Origin: Trifolium pratense
Taxonomy: Eukaryota; Streptophyta; Magnoliopsida; Fabales; Fabaceae
Length of the DNA stretch: 64,000 nt
NCBI RefSeq assembly: GCF_020283565.1
Contig: NC_060065.1
Coordinates: 31,236,409-31,300,408, forward strand
Direction: 5' to 3'
A program made the translations under genes and the position numbers. The notes under the pieces are model-generated. The model did not search any database, was not told the origin of the DNA, and saw only the letters and a list, made by a program, of their open reading frames with translations. Below, in pieces: positions 11,251-23,117 of the stretch (its first letter is position 1; every line of letters begins with the position of its first letter).

Positions 11251-13330
11251 AATGGGCCTTGTCTCATGAGAAGGGGGCGGTTTATATAGCCCATTAGAGA
11301 GAGAAAGTCTCATTTTTCTTTGTTCTTGAGAGAGCTAGAGAGAAGGGAGAGCAAGAGGAGAGCTAGGGCAAGAGCTTGGAGGAGGGATTCTTGGAGCAAT
11401 CGTTGAGCTTTCGTCGATCCAAGGTAAGAGAGTAGATTTCATATTCGTGGGTGATACAAGGAAGGGGAGAATGTCGATTTCTCCTCACCCGAACTTCCTC
11501 CACCCCATTTTCGTTTTAGTTGTGAATGGATTTTCTTAATGGAAATCGATTCTAAGGTTCATAACATGTTTAACATGCTTTTATCATGATGTATGAATGA
11601 ATTTATTGGATAAAAACGAAGTTTATAGATGATTAAACTCAAGAACTTTGTGTTCTTGAGAGTTTTGAGTAAAAGTGTTAAATCTCTACTTTTTCTTAGT
11701 AAAAATGGTAGATCGGTGAAATGAACCGTCCTTTTGTGTTTAGATATGTTTGTTCTACTTGAATACCAACTCATTTGGGATTTATAACATGAAAAATGAG
11801 ATTTTTGGGTGATTAGAGTGGAAAAACGCAGGTTTTGAACTTTCCTGTCAGGAGGCGCTCGCTAGGCCTTCGCTCAGCGAACGTGTGGCGAACAGCTCGC
11901 CACAGCTCGCTGCAGCTCGCCACGAGCAGGTGATCCACTGGTGTGGTTCGCTGAAGCTCGCTGAGCCTTCGCTCAGCGAACAGCTCGCTGATGCTCGCTA
12001 CGGCTCGCTAAGCCACCGTGACAGCACAGCACTTTGCTGTTTTGAAATTTGAATGACTTTGAGGGTTCTAACATGTTATATTATGTATTTTACCCAATTT
12101 TTAGCGTAGATTCCGATTCCGGAGTTTGTTTTATGATAAAATGCATGCTTAATACACTTTACTTATATTATTAGTATTGTGTTAAAAATGTGAGTGAATG
12201 CATTGTATGTGTTGATGATTGTAGATGATGTTTGTTTAAATATCAAAGAAGTATATTAAGGTGTTAATCAACTTAATAAAGAAGGATATTAGAGTATGTT
12301 ATTCTAATAAAGAAGGATATTAAGGTATAGTGTTATCTTAATAAAGAAGTAATGTTGGATAGTGTTCCACATTAGTAAATGAAGAGCTTAATGCTATTGA
12401 TTGTGAGTGAATTCATGAAATACATACATGCATTCATGAATATATGTGATATTGGATATTCCAATAAAGAAGGATATCGGATTATATTTATCCGATAAAG
12501 AAGGATATTAGAGGTGAGATACTCTAATAAAGAAGATGGTACCACATGCATTAGATATGTCTAGGGGACATAGCATGAAGATTGTGGCATTAGATTGCAT
12601 TAGGATATGTGTACATTATTTGATATTTGATATGTGACACATATGTTTGGAATTTGTGATAATTGTCTATGTGTGTTAGACTTGATGTATGTGTTGATTG
12701 TCCGATGATTTTAAATGTAATTGGCTTCAATATATTGTGAATTATGATTGATATTTGGTTATAACCTTTCGTAGCTTATAATTAAATGAGACTAATGATG
12801 TATGCTTATAAATGAAGTGTGAGTACAATTAGGTTGTAACTCCTAATTAGATGTGATAAATGAAGTATATGCATGAGATATGAATATGCATTGATGAAGT
12901 GTTTAAGTATAGTTTACTTACACTTGTATATTTTGAGTATGTTGTCTAACTCTCTTTTATGTGTTATGTGCTGGACCGTTGGGGGTCCAGATTCACAGGT
13001 TTTGTGGTTATCGATGTCGAGTCGTCGGTGAAGCTCCGCTCTGATTATGACACGGGAAAGGGTTGTATTTAGTATATAGAGTCTTCATGACTATTTGTAT
13101 TTACTTTGGAAAATGTATCTTTATAAAGAAGATTTATTTTGTATAAAGCGAGTTTTGTTAATTAATTAACTTAGTATTATTTTCGTAAAGAGGAGTGTAA
13201 TATCTCGAACCAACAATTTATCAATCAATTGATTTAAGTCTATAACTTTATTTTATCCGCTGCATCATTTTTGAGAAAAGAAATTTTTAAGCCATAATAA
13301 ATGTATTAATGGGTTTGGGTGTTACAGCTT
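11251..13330 (+). mobile_element. LTR-like retroelement sequence, possibly a solo LTR
   Basis: The stretch ends in GGGTGTTACA, a common 3' LTR end. A TATA-type promoter (TTTATATAGCCC near 11280) is followed by a leader rich in GAGAGAG. A GC-rich block of AGCTCGC and TTCGCTCAGCGAA repeats lies at 11848-12015. It has no counterpart in copy B of the segmental duplication, which supports insertion. No coding domain is present, and the left border and target duplication could not be fixed. Confidence 0.5.
12240..12545 (+). repeat. Minisatellite with AATAAAGAAGGATATTA units
   Basis: Six or more degenerate copies of AATAAAGAAGGATATT occur every 35-60 bp. They are separated by short inverted motifs such as ATTAGAG...CTCTAAT. 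The array lies within the LTR-like region. Confidence 0.75.
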
Positions 13331-14263
13331 CTGTCATTTCCATAATTAAAACAAGGCTAAGTTTGTCAAACCACTCATGTCCTTTCTCTTTCCCTCAAAG
13401 ACCACCACCGGATCTGCATTCATCACCACCACCGTATCTCCGACCAACCACAACAACACCATTGTTGTCTCCATCGAAACCACAAAAAAGAAAAACATCG
13501 ATGAGAGTGAGATGAATCTATGAAATCTAAGGAAACAAAGACTGTACACCGGTTTAGAAACAACAACAAATGGCGAGAGATCTGGAGAGTGAGATAGACG
13601 AGGGCGGTGGTGGTGGAGGTCGAAGATTGTGGTGGTGAGAACGGATGTCGTGGACGGAGGGGGATAGAGAGCTGATAGCTAGAGAGAGATCCGACGAGTG
13701 ATCAGAGTGGTGAGGACGGTGGTGGCAGTGGCTGTGATGGAGGACGATGGAAGACACTAGCACTGCTCCAGATCTGCGGCGATGCTAACAGTGATGGTGG
13801 TGGTGTTGACGGCCAGTGATTCAGTGATGGAAGGAGGAAGGAAGGTAGTAACTCGGAGAAGAAGAAAATAAAACAAAATAAAAAAAATGAAGGTATATAT
13901 GAATAGCGCCGTATTTTTGTTGGTATTTTTGTTGGGTTTTAATGTTTAAATAATATTTATGTATATTTAGACCGAACAAATGATATATATTTGATTGGAG
14001 TTCTTTTCGTTTGTGTAGAGTACTATCGGTGTACGTAGAATACCTCTTATACTTTATCCAATTATCAATAAAATCGTTTACCATTAAAAAAGAACACATA
14101 ACAAAGAATTGGCTAGGCAGTTGATAGTCTTTTTGGCATATAGACGAAACGACAAGACATTGAAAACTCACGCATCCAAAATGGAGAGACTGATGTTCGA
14201 AATCCAATCATGACGTCCACCTAACAATTTCGACATTCCTACTAGTTGAAATAGAATTTATAG
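13331..14263. other. Gene-free stretch with GGT/GAT-rich low-complexity DNA
   Basis: The segment 13580-13830 is rich in GGTGGTGG-type triplets, so its long open frames are compositional. A stretch of about 60 bp at 13982-14043 (TTTGATTGGAGTTCTTTTCG, then GTAGAGTACTATCGG) recurs at 26508-26570. It is therefore a further shared piece of the duplicated peroxidase flank. No gene was recognised. Confidence 0.5.
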
Positions 14264-14369
14264 ACTCAGTTCATGGTTTTTGTGAAAATGAGAATGTGCA
14301 AATAATTACTTGCTTACTTAATTAATTATAAGGATTTATTTATAGAAATACAAATGAGTATAACTAGTA

Positions 14370-15525
14370 CTCCCTCCGGCCTTAGTTATAAGAAAAATAA
14401 ATAATTTTTTTTGACTTTAAATATAAACAAAAGTTACCAAATTTAACTCTATTAAATCCTATTGTTCGTAAAATAATCCTCATTAATTATCCACTTGTTA
14501 AGATCAATGTTTTAAGAACCGGACCGGCCGGTTCGACCATGAACCGGGCATGGTACCGGTCCGGATGAAAGCCCAAAACCGCTAGTCCTCTAAACCGGAG
14601 AAAAACCGCTTTGAACCGCTTTAAACCGGTATGAACCGGGAAAACCGGAGAACCGGAAAACCGGAAAAACCGGCCGGTTCTCTCTTAGTTAAAAAAAAAC
14701 GAAATTTAAAAAAAAAATAATCCATTTTCACATCAAAAATTTGCCATAACTGAAAACATAAGAGTGGAGGAATATTGGATCTGACATTGTATAGATGGAA
14801 AAAGAAGGAATATAGGATTTGTGAGATAAAAGAAGAGAATTTAGAGTGGAGAGATCATCATGTATATCCTTTTTATTGCTTCAAAACACCATCTTGAATG
14901 AATAGATTCTCTGCTATTTCATTCTCTGTTGAGAAGTTACTGTTGTTGCAAAGCAGTGTGACGGCTAAAGAAAGATCAAGTGAATAAGAATTAGGGTTAT
15001 GTGCTTTTAAATAAACCTATTGGGCCTAATATCTTTCATGTGAATCATAAGGCCAATCACTTTTTTTTTTAACTACTCTCTACCATACTCATCAAATAAG
15101 TTTATTATGTTTTTTTTAACTTATTTTTTCTTATATGAATTTTTTTTTGTTGTCAAGTTGGTTATGAATATTTTTTATAATAATTTTGTTATGAATTTTT
15201 TATTTGCTTCTAAGTTTTATTTATGAATTTTACTTTATAGGTTATGATTAATACTATATTCATATATTCAAACATTTTTTAATATATTTATTAATTATCC
15301 GGTTCAATAACGGTTTAACAACGGTTTAACCGATTGAACCGGTTGAACCATGAACCAGAGGTCTTACCGGTTTGATCTCCGGTCCGGTTCTTAAAACATT
15401 GGTTAAGATGATTGCATATTTCCAATACATATTTAATATATTGTAAATGATAATTTAATAAATACTACAACAACTTTTTCAATAAGTGCAAAATAGAAGA
15501 ATTTTACTTATAAATTAGGCGGGAG
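14370..15525. mobile_element. Stowaway-like MITE carrying a nested hAT MITE
   Basis: CTCCCTCCGGCCTTAGTTATAAG at the left is answered imperfectly by CTTATAAATTAGGCGGGAG at the right. The target duplication is not clean. It is split by the element starting at 14505. Confidence 0.5.
14505..15401. mobile_element. hAT-type MITE with CCGG-rich inverted ends
   Basis: The element starts CAATGTTTTAAGAACCGGAC and ends in the exact inverse. A perfect 8-bp target duplication GTTAAGAT flanks it (14497-14504 and 15402-15409). Subterminal AACCGG and CCGGTT motifs are repeated many times near both ends. No transposase frame was found. Confidence 0.9.
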
Positions 15526-15610
15526 AAAATATAGATTTGTGGTTGCAACTTTCAATCAATTGTGTGAACAATGTCCAATTAATTTACTAAGATGTAAATA
15601 TTGACATTTA

Positions 15611-16200
15611 GGTTATGTATCTCATTTATGGAGTACATAGAATTGTCGATCAATTCGAATGTATCAGTACATTAAGTCGTTAAATTGATAAATTAACGAT
15701 TATTTTTATGAATTAAGCCGATTATTGTATTTTAGAAATAATAATATCACAAGAAAAATCACAATTTCACTGTTTACGAGCAATTCACTAATTTTTTAAT
15801 TTTTCATTAAAAAAAATTCAATATTGACTATTATAAGGAATAAAAATTCAAAAAATATCAAATTTTATATTTCTAACAATTTTGATAAATAATATTTGGT
15901 TATTATAATGTTTTTAATGATAGAAAAAATTACTTAATTAAAAAAAATTCATTTACCTATCATTTTAATATCTGATATACCGGTACATTGAAAATTATCA
16001 AATGTATCATAAAATTCCCTATATTCCTCCATACTTTTTTTTTGACCAATCTATATTCCTCCATACTTCTCTACTTGACTATATATTTCTAGTATTAACT
16101 TCAGATATATAATAAATTCTGATTTATATTATATGCAATTGCAATAAATTTTATATGTAATAAAAATGGATTGTTCTCAGGAAAGAAAAACGACTGTGCG
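15611..16200. other. Gene-free AT-rich stretch
   Basis: No gene or structured repeat was recognised. Confidence 0.4.
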
Positions 16201-16254
16201 TTCCGAGGTGTGAAGAGGAAGAGATTTGCACGCACGCACAATTCTTTGAGATTA
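16201..16254. repeat. Left arm of an inverted repeat around a peroxidase pseudogene
   Basis: GAGGTGTGAAGAGGAAGAGA, then TTTGCACGCACGCACAATTC, reappears inverted at 17577-17680. There a block of about 20 bp (GTGCGTGCGTGTGAGCGTAT) is tandemly duplicated, making the right arm longer. The two arms bracket the forward-strand peroxidase pseudogene. Confidence 0.7.
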
Positions 16255-16258
16255 ATTT

Positions 16259-17257
16259 TGTGTCCTCAACCGCATACTATTGTTCAAGATATTATGCGGA
16301 ATGTTACTAGGCAAGATCCTCGTATGCCAGCAAGTCTCATCAGACTTCACTTCCACGACTGCTTCGTTGAAGTAAGTATAATTTCTTCTTCATATTCAGC
16401 TTAAGTATTTATAATTTCTTCCTTCTTTTTTTTACTACTAATTCCATCTTACTCTTTGTCTCATAGGGATGTGATGCATCAATTCTACTCAACAATACTG
16501 CAACCATCGTAAGTGAACAAACAAGTTCTTCCAAACAAAAACTCAATCAGAGGATTAGATGTGATTAACAGAATTAAAACTGCTGTTGAAAGTTCTTGTC
16601 CAAACACAGTTTCGTGTTTGGATCGATATTCTTACACTAGCTGCTCAATCATCTTCTGTTCTGGTATATAATCTCATTCTACATTAAATATTAACTACTA
16701 CATATTTCACAAGAAGAGCAATTTTTTTAACAAGAAGAGCAACACAGATTTTTTTTAACAAGAAGAGCAACACTGATTTTTATTTTTGTACAAGAAGAAC
16801 AACACTGTTTTTTTTAACAAAGAGCAACACTGATTTTTTTTTTTTTAACAACAAGAGCAACACTGATTTTATTTTACCCGTGATGAAAAATACAGGCTCA
16901 AGGTCCTAGTTGGATAGTTCCATTAAACTGCCAACCTAACACTTGTCAATCTTAATCTTGCTGCTCCTTTCGACGTATTGGAGAAACTAAACTCAGCATT
17001 TTCGATTTGAGGTGCGCACACATTTGGAAGAGCTCACTGCTCTTTATTTGTTAGTCGATTGTACAATTTCAGCAATGCTGGAAGTCCGGATCCAACTCTT
17101 AACAGAACTTATTTACAACAATTGCGTAAAATATGTTCCAACGGTGGACTTGACACTAACCTTTCCAATTTTGATCAAATGACTCCCGATAAATTTGACA
17201 AGAACTATTACTCCTATCTCCGGGTGAAAAAGGGGTTGCTTCAAAGTGATCAAGAGT
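16259..17257 (+). pseudogene. Class III peroxidase pseudogene, forward strand
   Basis: Exon 1 lacks its signal peptide and starts near [15 protein letters not shown], ending [10 protein letters not shown] at a GT donor (16371). Exon 2 (16467-16663) has an extra base after GTGAGTGAAC-type sequence and a small insertion in the SCAD region, both shifting the frame. Exon 3 (from 16896) has lost the bases encoding the GRRDSLT region. It runs directly into exon 4 without intron 3. Exon 4 stops matching after QSDQEL. Intron 2 holds several AACAAGAAGAGCAACACTG tandem units (16700-16870). The gene is opposite in orientation to the intact copy and cannot encode an enzyme. Confidence 0.9.
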
Positions 17258-17690
17258 TGAGTACATTTAGTACATTTTGCTATTTAATTTTGTTGATGAC
17301 AACCCATTTTTCTCTCAATATATATATAAATGATGATATTCGTTCAATTCAATTCACCTAAGCAATCAAGTATGGAAAAAATGAATTGGAGAGAGGTGAA
17401 ATGTGGCATGAACAAGAGAGCGTATCAAGAAAATAGGGTTTTCCCTATGGGGTTCTTAACTAAGCAACCATATTAAGCCTCAAATATTTTAAAGCTTCAA
17501 GAATGATTTAAGTTTGACCCCTTCCTGAACAACGGAGCCAATGCTCCAAATCCACAAGAGAGAAACACCACATCTCTACACAAAATCTCAAAGAATTGTG
17601 CGTGCGTGTGAGCGTATGTGTGCGTGCGTGTGAGCGTATGTGTGCGTGCGTGCAAATCTCTTCCTCTTCGCACCTCAAAATGCTAGAAAT
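17258..17690. other. Inverted peroxidase 3' flank and right arm of the inverted repeat
   Basis: Bases up to about 17520 are the inverted counterpart of 7430-7690. Bases 17577-17680 are the inverted copy of 16201-16254 with an internal 20-bp tandem duplication. No gene is present. Confidence 0.65.
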
Positions 17691-17836
17691 ATTAAAAATT
17701 TCAAAAAAGGAATATTAAAAATTTCTACTAGTGATAGAAAAGCTTCAATAATTGACATTTTCAATTCAAATACTTTTTTGGATTCAATAACCTAATCCTT
17801 AGACTCACACTATAGGATGAAGGAATATATACATAC

Positions 17837-18057
17837 TTGAACAAAACAATCATGAAAGTGAAGCCTGACAAAACTAGCAAGCATTCTTGGATCTGTCTTA
17901 GAAACATTTGTTAAGACATTGGTAACAATGAAACTAACATTAGGACATGTTTTGCTGTAAAATGTTGGGCTAAGTTGTGCATCTGAAGAAAAGGGTAGTC
18001 CTCCAACCAAAACTAAAAACACAACACATAATATAGAGAAGTTGCTATGGAGTTCAT
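17837..18057 (-). pseudogene. Peroxidase exon 1 fragment with frameshift
   Basis: This is a near-identical copy of exon 1 of the intact gene ([22 protein letters not shown], same GT donor). It carries a 2-bp insertion in the signal-peptide codons: TCTCTATATTATG where the intact gene has TCTCTATTATG. The frame then reaches a stop after SLYYVLCF. Exons 2-4 are absent; sequence homology ends within intron 1. Confidence 0.9.
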
Positions 18058-18207
18058 TGTTGTTCTAAGGGTGAGAATGTGTAAATAATTATAAGCATTT
18101 ATTTATAGACATAAAAATGGCCATGACTCATAACTAGTACTAGTACTAGTATTGGCTTTGTGGTTGCAATCAATTTGTGGGAACACTTCTCGGTCATTTA
18201 TTGAAAA

Positions 18208-18356
18208 GGAAAATGTTATGTAAACACATTTATTTGACAAAAATACAACAAATATACTTTTTTGATTTTTTTAATATCTCGTTTTGTGTGCTTGTGAGTG
18301 GAAAGATAGTTGTGTTAATTTTATGTCTCAAAATTTGTGTTTGAATAACACACCTC
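18208..18356. mobile_element. 149-bp MITE with 9-bp target duplication
   Basis: Compared with copy A (CATTTATTGAAAATATG), copy B has 149 bp extra between two copies of TATTGAAAA. The ends share TGTTATNNAAACACA as imperfect inverted repeats. The 9-bp duplication suggests the Mutator superfamily. Confidence 0.85.
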
Positions 18357-19094
18357 TATTGAAAATATGTCATTGGAACATAAATTTTGGCATCAATAAT
18401 TGATATGACATGTACACTTTTCCGGGTAAACTAGGAACTTACCCGTGCATCCGCACGGGACGCGCGTTCCGTGCGTTCAAGTCGAGTGATTTGTTTATTT
18501 TTATATATTTAATAAAGATACAAAAATATCGTTGTTTAATTTAATGAAATTATAAAAATCTTAATTATTGCTTAATTTAAGAAATTGCTATTAAAATATA
18601 AAAAAGTAGTTAAATATAAAGGCATATATTATAAAATAAACACACTTATACAATATATTTAATAAGTTATAACTTGTGCACATGTACTGGATGTGTGTAC
18701 TGGGTGTTTCGTCGCGTTGATTGTGTATGTTATAAAATTTTAGTATTGAGATATTTGTGTTCTCTCATGGGTTGCACGTGTCGTGCAATGTATCTAAAAA
18801 GACAATTTATCTAAATAACAGTCTAATTTTTTATAGTATTAATATTATTTAGAAAAGTGAAATATCTTTTAAGTAGTAAATGAAATGAGAAGTGTGTTGG
18901 GATTATATAGTAATAATAAAATTTAAATAACACTCTATGTTGCAATTATTAAGTTAAAAAATGCCCTGTCAAAAAAAAAAGTTAAAAAATGCTCAAATAT
19001 TTTTTTATTGAAGTATAATAATTTGAAAGAAGCAAAATAATAATAATAATAATAAAAAAAAAACAAAAACTTGATTAAGAAATAGTAGTTATTT

Positions 19095-20175
19095 AAACTT
19101 TTTCACGAGCAACAATGTGTTCACCATGCATAGTAGTTATTTAAATATTTTCATTAACAACAATGTGTTTCCTATGTATAATAGTTGATAATTTGTACCC
19201 AAAAAAAAAAAGTTGATAACTTGTTCTCTATGTATAATAATTATTTAAATTTTCATCAGCAACATCTTATTCATCGTGTATAATAGTTAATTTTAATAAT
19301 TTTTTATAGTTATTTTAAATTTTTCATCTGCAACAACTTGTTCCCCGTGTATAATATTTAATTTAAAATTTTCAGTAACAATAACTTGTTTCCTGTGCAT
19401 AGTAGTTATTTAAATTTTTTCATCAGCATCAACTTGTTTATGGTGTATAATAGTTAATAATTTTTTTTTTGTTGTTGAAGGAATAGTTAATAACTTGATC
19501 CCCGTGTATATATAGTAATATTTCAATTTTCATCTGCAACAACTTGTTTCCTGTGTATAATAGTTAATTTAGAATTTTCACCGACAACAATTTGTTTTTC
19601 ATGTATAATAGTTAAAATTGAAAACTGGAAATTTAGAAGGATCAAAGTTAGAAATAATAGCTTTAAAATTAAAATTAAATTTGTTTGGTAAATCTTACTT
19701 TTTTTTATAAAAAAAGGTTAAAAGTTATTTTTTTTATCTTTTTATAATAAGGTTAAAAGATATGTTTGATCATATATTATATTTTTTCTTAAAATATAGA
19801 AGCTATTTTTTTCTTAATAGAGCTTTTAAAAATTGGTTGTTTGACCTAGCTTCTTACTTCTAAGAAAAAAAAAGAAAAAAAAAGCTAGGTCAAACGGTAC
19901 CTAAAAGTGTAATTTTGCCTAATTTTTTTATTAACAACCTGTTTTGTGTACAATATTTATTTTTGATTTTTTATGAGTAGTCAAGTGTATAATAGTTATT
20001 TCAAAATATTAATTAATTTTTAATTTTTTATTAACGACAATTGTCCCGTGTATAGCAGTGACTTTAGAATATTTATCAAAGTCAACTTTTGTTTTTATCG
20101 AAGACAAAGACAACTTGTCGTGTGTATAATAATTAATTTAAATTTTGATCGACATAAGTTATCCTGTGTATATAT
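19095..20175. repeat. Degenerate minisatellite inside Helitron B
   Basis: About 15 diverged units of roughly 55-70 bp each contain GTGTATAATAGTTAATTT followed by TTTTCATCNGCAACAACTTG. The array lies towards the 3' terminal part of the Helitron. Confidence 0.75.
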
Positions 20176-20664
20176 ATCCCGTATTTTTTTGACAATAATA
20201 AATATTTGTTTTGTATTTTTGCAATTTGTTCGTACTATTGACGTATATAAATTAAATTCTTTTTGATGTTACATGAGAAATTGATAATATTTCATTGAAT
20301 GATCGTGTAAAATTATTTTACACTGTCAATGTATCTCCATTAAACTCTATAATATTTTTTTGTGGAAGTTTTTCTCTCACCATAATATTCTTATATTATA
20401 TTAAATTAATTGTATTTAAAATTGAAAATTAACTTAACTTAATTGAATTAAAAATTAACTTTTGTTTTGAAGTCCATAGCTCAATTGAAGTTTATTTGAA
20501 GTCCATATCATTGATTTTTTTTTTTTTTGTCTACATATAGTATTTTATTTCACGTGAACTCCAACATAAGAGTTTAATTTACAATCTACTCTTCTTTTTT
20601 TTTTTTTTTTGATAAGCTTACAATCTACTCATTTGTTAATTTCTTTCTCTCGATCTTCAACTAA

Positions 20665-21592
20665 GTGTGTGTTTGGTTTAGCGGTGACTAGAATTGAGTT
20701 TGGTAGAATTGAGTTTGGAGAATTGAGTTTGAGTAAAAGTGAGTTGAATGTAAAGTAATTTATGTTTGGATATGTTCACAAGAAGTGATTTTGTATAAAT
20801 ATGTTGTTTGAATATTTTTATGTCAAAATTGTTTTTGAGTGTGTAAATGACCAAAATGGGTTTTAACATATTTGTTTATATATATTGATCAATTTTTTAT
20901 TCAATATTAAACAATTATTTAAATTTATGTTGTATAATTTTATAAATATTTTCAAATTTAATAAATAGAAATATTACCCATTGGTTAATAAAAAAAATTA
21001 ACAAACAATTATTTTGGGTAGTAACAAACAATTATTCGTAAAAAAAAACAATTTGTAACTAACCAAAAGAAAAAACAATTTTTAAGTAAAAAAATAATTC
21101 TTGTTTTATTTTACTTTATATTTAATGATGGGGCTTTGGATTTAACAGTTAAATGGAACGGGTCAATAAAGCCCAATTTCTCATCTCTAACCTTGAGGCA
21201 GCGGCACTGTAGCAAATAAACAGTAAAATACCATGAAGAAAATAGTTGAATCAGGAAAATAAGTGGCATAATTGATTTTGCAAGCAACGATTTATCAGTA
21301 GAGTCCCTACAATCCTTGTTCTCTTTGACATATTTCCTCTTGAACAACAAATCAGGACGGACAAAAAGACAAAAAGGGTAATAAGGGAAGAAGGATTGGA
21401 AAAGATAAAGTAAAACTCAGAATCAATTAAAGTAGACACAGAAGCTCCGAATTGCAGCTTCAGGTTCAACGTGAGTCTAGGATAGAATCAATTTTTATTG
21501 TATTCAAACCAAACATAAAGTTTTGTTGGGAAACCACGTTTGACCTTTCAAACTCACGTTTGGGGTGTTGAAACGTGAAACCAAACACATAC
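20665..21592. mobile_element. Harbinger-like MITE in Helitron B
   Basis: The ends GTGTGTGTTTGGTTTAGCG and, inverted from the right, GTATGTGTTTGGTTTCACG are flanked by the 3-bp duplication TAA. This is the PIF/Harbinger pattern. No transposase was recognised. Confidence 0.7.
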
Positions 21593-22116
21593 TAAGAATT
21601 TTTGTAAAGCTCTCTCCTACAAACAAACCCTAGCCGCCGGCAACCCTTAAATCCCTCCCACTTGGTTTTGTTACCATCAAATCTCATCTTTATCACCCTG
21701 TTAAACGTTATTCTTCATAATCTTTCTCTTATTTTTTTTTCTAAGAGTGGTGGTTATCATTTTTTTAGATCTAGAGATCGATCATCAAACACCACTTTTT
21801 GAAAAATCATCACCATAAAAAAACTCTCCTCCTTCTCCTCTACAAAACCCACAAAGAATAATTAAGATCGGAATATTTTGCAAATAACCACCGCGCCGGA
21901 AATTGTATCCACCATGCCGGAAATTGTCACCGCCCCGCCGGAAAAAAATAAATAATTGTTTCTGTTATTGCTACATCTCATGCTATTTATTTTGTTCTTT
22001 CATCTTTATATCTGAGGATGTCTTCTTTGTCTGAGTTCCTGCTACAATTTTAATTTTTAGTTTTTTGGAAAAAAAGTGATTGTCTATATTTGGATTTAAC
22101 AAAAGTAACAATAACT
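21593..22116. other. Gene-free part of Helitron B
   Basis: The sequence includes CTAGCCGCCGGCAACCC and CACCGCCCCGCCGGAAA. It may be captured 5'-leader-like DNA, but no open frame supports a gene. Confidence 0.35.
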
Positions 22117-22263
22117 ATGCTGAAGTCAGGGGCGAATCCACCACCCGGCATGCCCTGGCACGTACATGCTGAAGTCAGGGGCGAATCCACCACCCGGCAT
22201 GCCCTGGCACGTACATGCTGAAGTCAGGGGCGAATCCACCACCCGGCATGCCCTGGCACGTAC
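22117..22263. repeat. 49-bp unit in three tandem copies
   Basis: ATGCTGAAGTCAGGGGCG through GGCATGCCCTGGCACGTAC is repeated three times without visible differences. Each unit contains the hAT target duplication plus about 41 bp of the element's left end. Confidence 0.95.
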
Positions 22264-23117
22264 TCGGGCTCGGCACCCATTTTTTTTTTAGGGTTGTTAC
22301 TTTAATCTGAAAATTCGAATGTTTGAGTAAGAATTAATAAAATTTAAGTGTATATTCATAATCCCCATGAAATTCCGAGCAAAATGGTATATTTACTTGT
22401 CCAATTTGGTGCCAGAATGAAAAATACGATTTATGGTTTTGGTTGCTCGGAGGTTGAAGATGATGAACAGTAGATTAAAGGGTTGTTTTAATATATATTT
22501 TAATGACCCATTACTTAGACAAAAGTGTTCGCACTAGCTCAGTGGCTGGGTGATGAATTGGTCACATAGGGGGCTTGTGTTTAACTCCCAGCTTCCTATG
22601 TTTATTTTGGTTTTATTTTCTTTTATTTTGGTTTAATTTTATGTTCTTTTCTTTATTGAACATATCTAAAAATCACAAAAAAATCTTTATAAAAAATACT
22701 AAAAATGTCAATTTTGTTTCCCTTTTTATATACGGTAAAAATAGTAAATAAATGTATTATTATTGTTTTTATTTGAGTTTAATTTTTTTACCTCATGCTT
22801 AAGTATAACGCAAAATACCAAAAAAATATTGTTCTTTTGTGTTAATCTCAACTATGTAAAATATGTTGTAATTCTACTTTCTTTTACATGTAGGATTGTG
22901 GGGAGTTTATGACTTTTACTTATGTAATTATTATAAATCAAATATTTAGATGAAATTCTTAAAATTAATTACTTTTATTATAATTTCAGTATATAAGTAA
23001 TATATATTATTAGTTTAAAACCGTCCGATCGATCCAAAAACCTTAAACCAATAAATATTTGTACATTTGTGATTAAAATTGTGCCCGGGCTTAATACTAT
23101 TTCTGGCTCCGCCACTG
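22127..23117. mobile_element. hAT-type element with triplicated terminus
   Basis: The 8-bp target duplication GCTGAAGT occurs at 22119-22126 and 23118-23125. The ends are CAGGGGCGAATCCA and, inverted, CAGTGGCGGAGCCAGA. The left terminus together with the target duplication is repeated three times. No transposase frame was recognised. Confidence 0.85.

Larger units (their letters stand above)
14264..15610 (-). pseudogene. Orphan peroxidase promoter relic, split by MITEs
   Basis: The flanks 14264-14369 (GTGAAAATGAGAATGTGCAA, GGATTTATTTATAGAAATAC) and 15526-15610 (TTGTGGTTGCAA, TCAATTGTGTGAACA) match the upstream region of the intact peroxidase at about 9615-9745 in the same orientation. The coding part that should follow at lower coordinates is absent. 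Two nested MITEs fill the gap. Confidence 0.55.
17693..18430 (-). repeat. Segmental duplication, copy B, first part
   Basis: Nearly identical to copy A from the end of intron 1 through exon 1 and the proximal promoter. It breaks off exactly at the 3' end of Helitron B and resumes at 25419. Confidence 0.85.

Noticed and set aside
13554..14207. His/Ser-rich reverse frames
   Set aside because: Produced by GGTGGT and GATGATGG low complexity; no gene structure.
19860..19905. Short hairpin AGCTAGGTCAAAC as a possible terminator or miRNA
   Set aside because: The stem is short with an A-rich loop; plant genes do not use such terminators and the miRNA stem length is not met.
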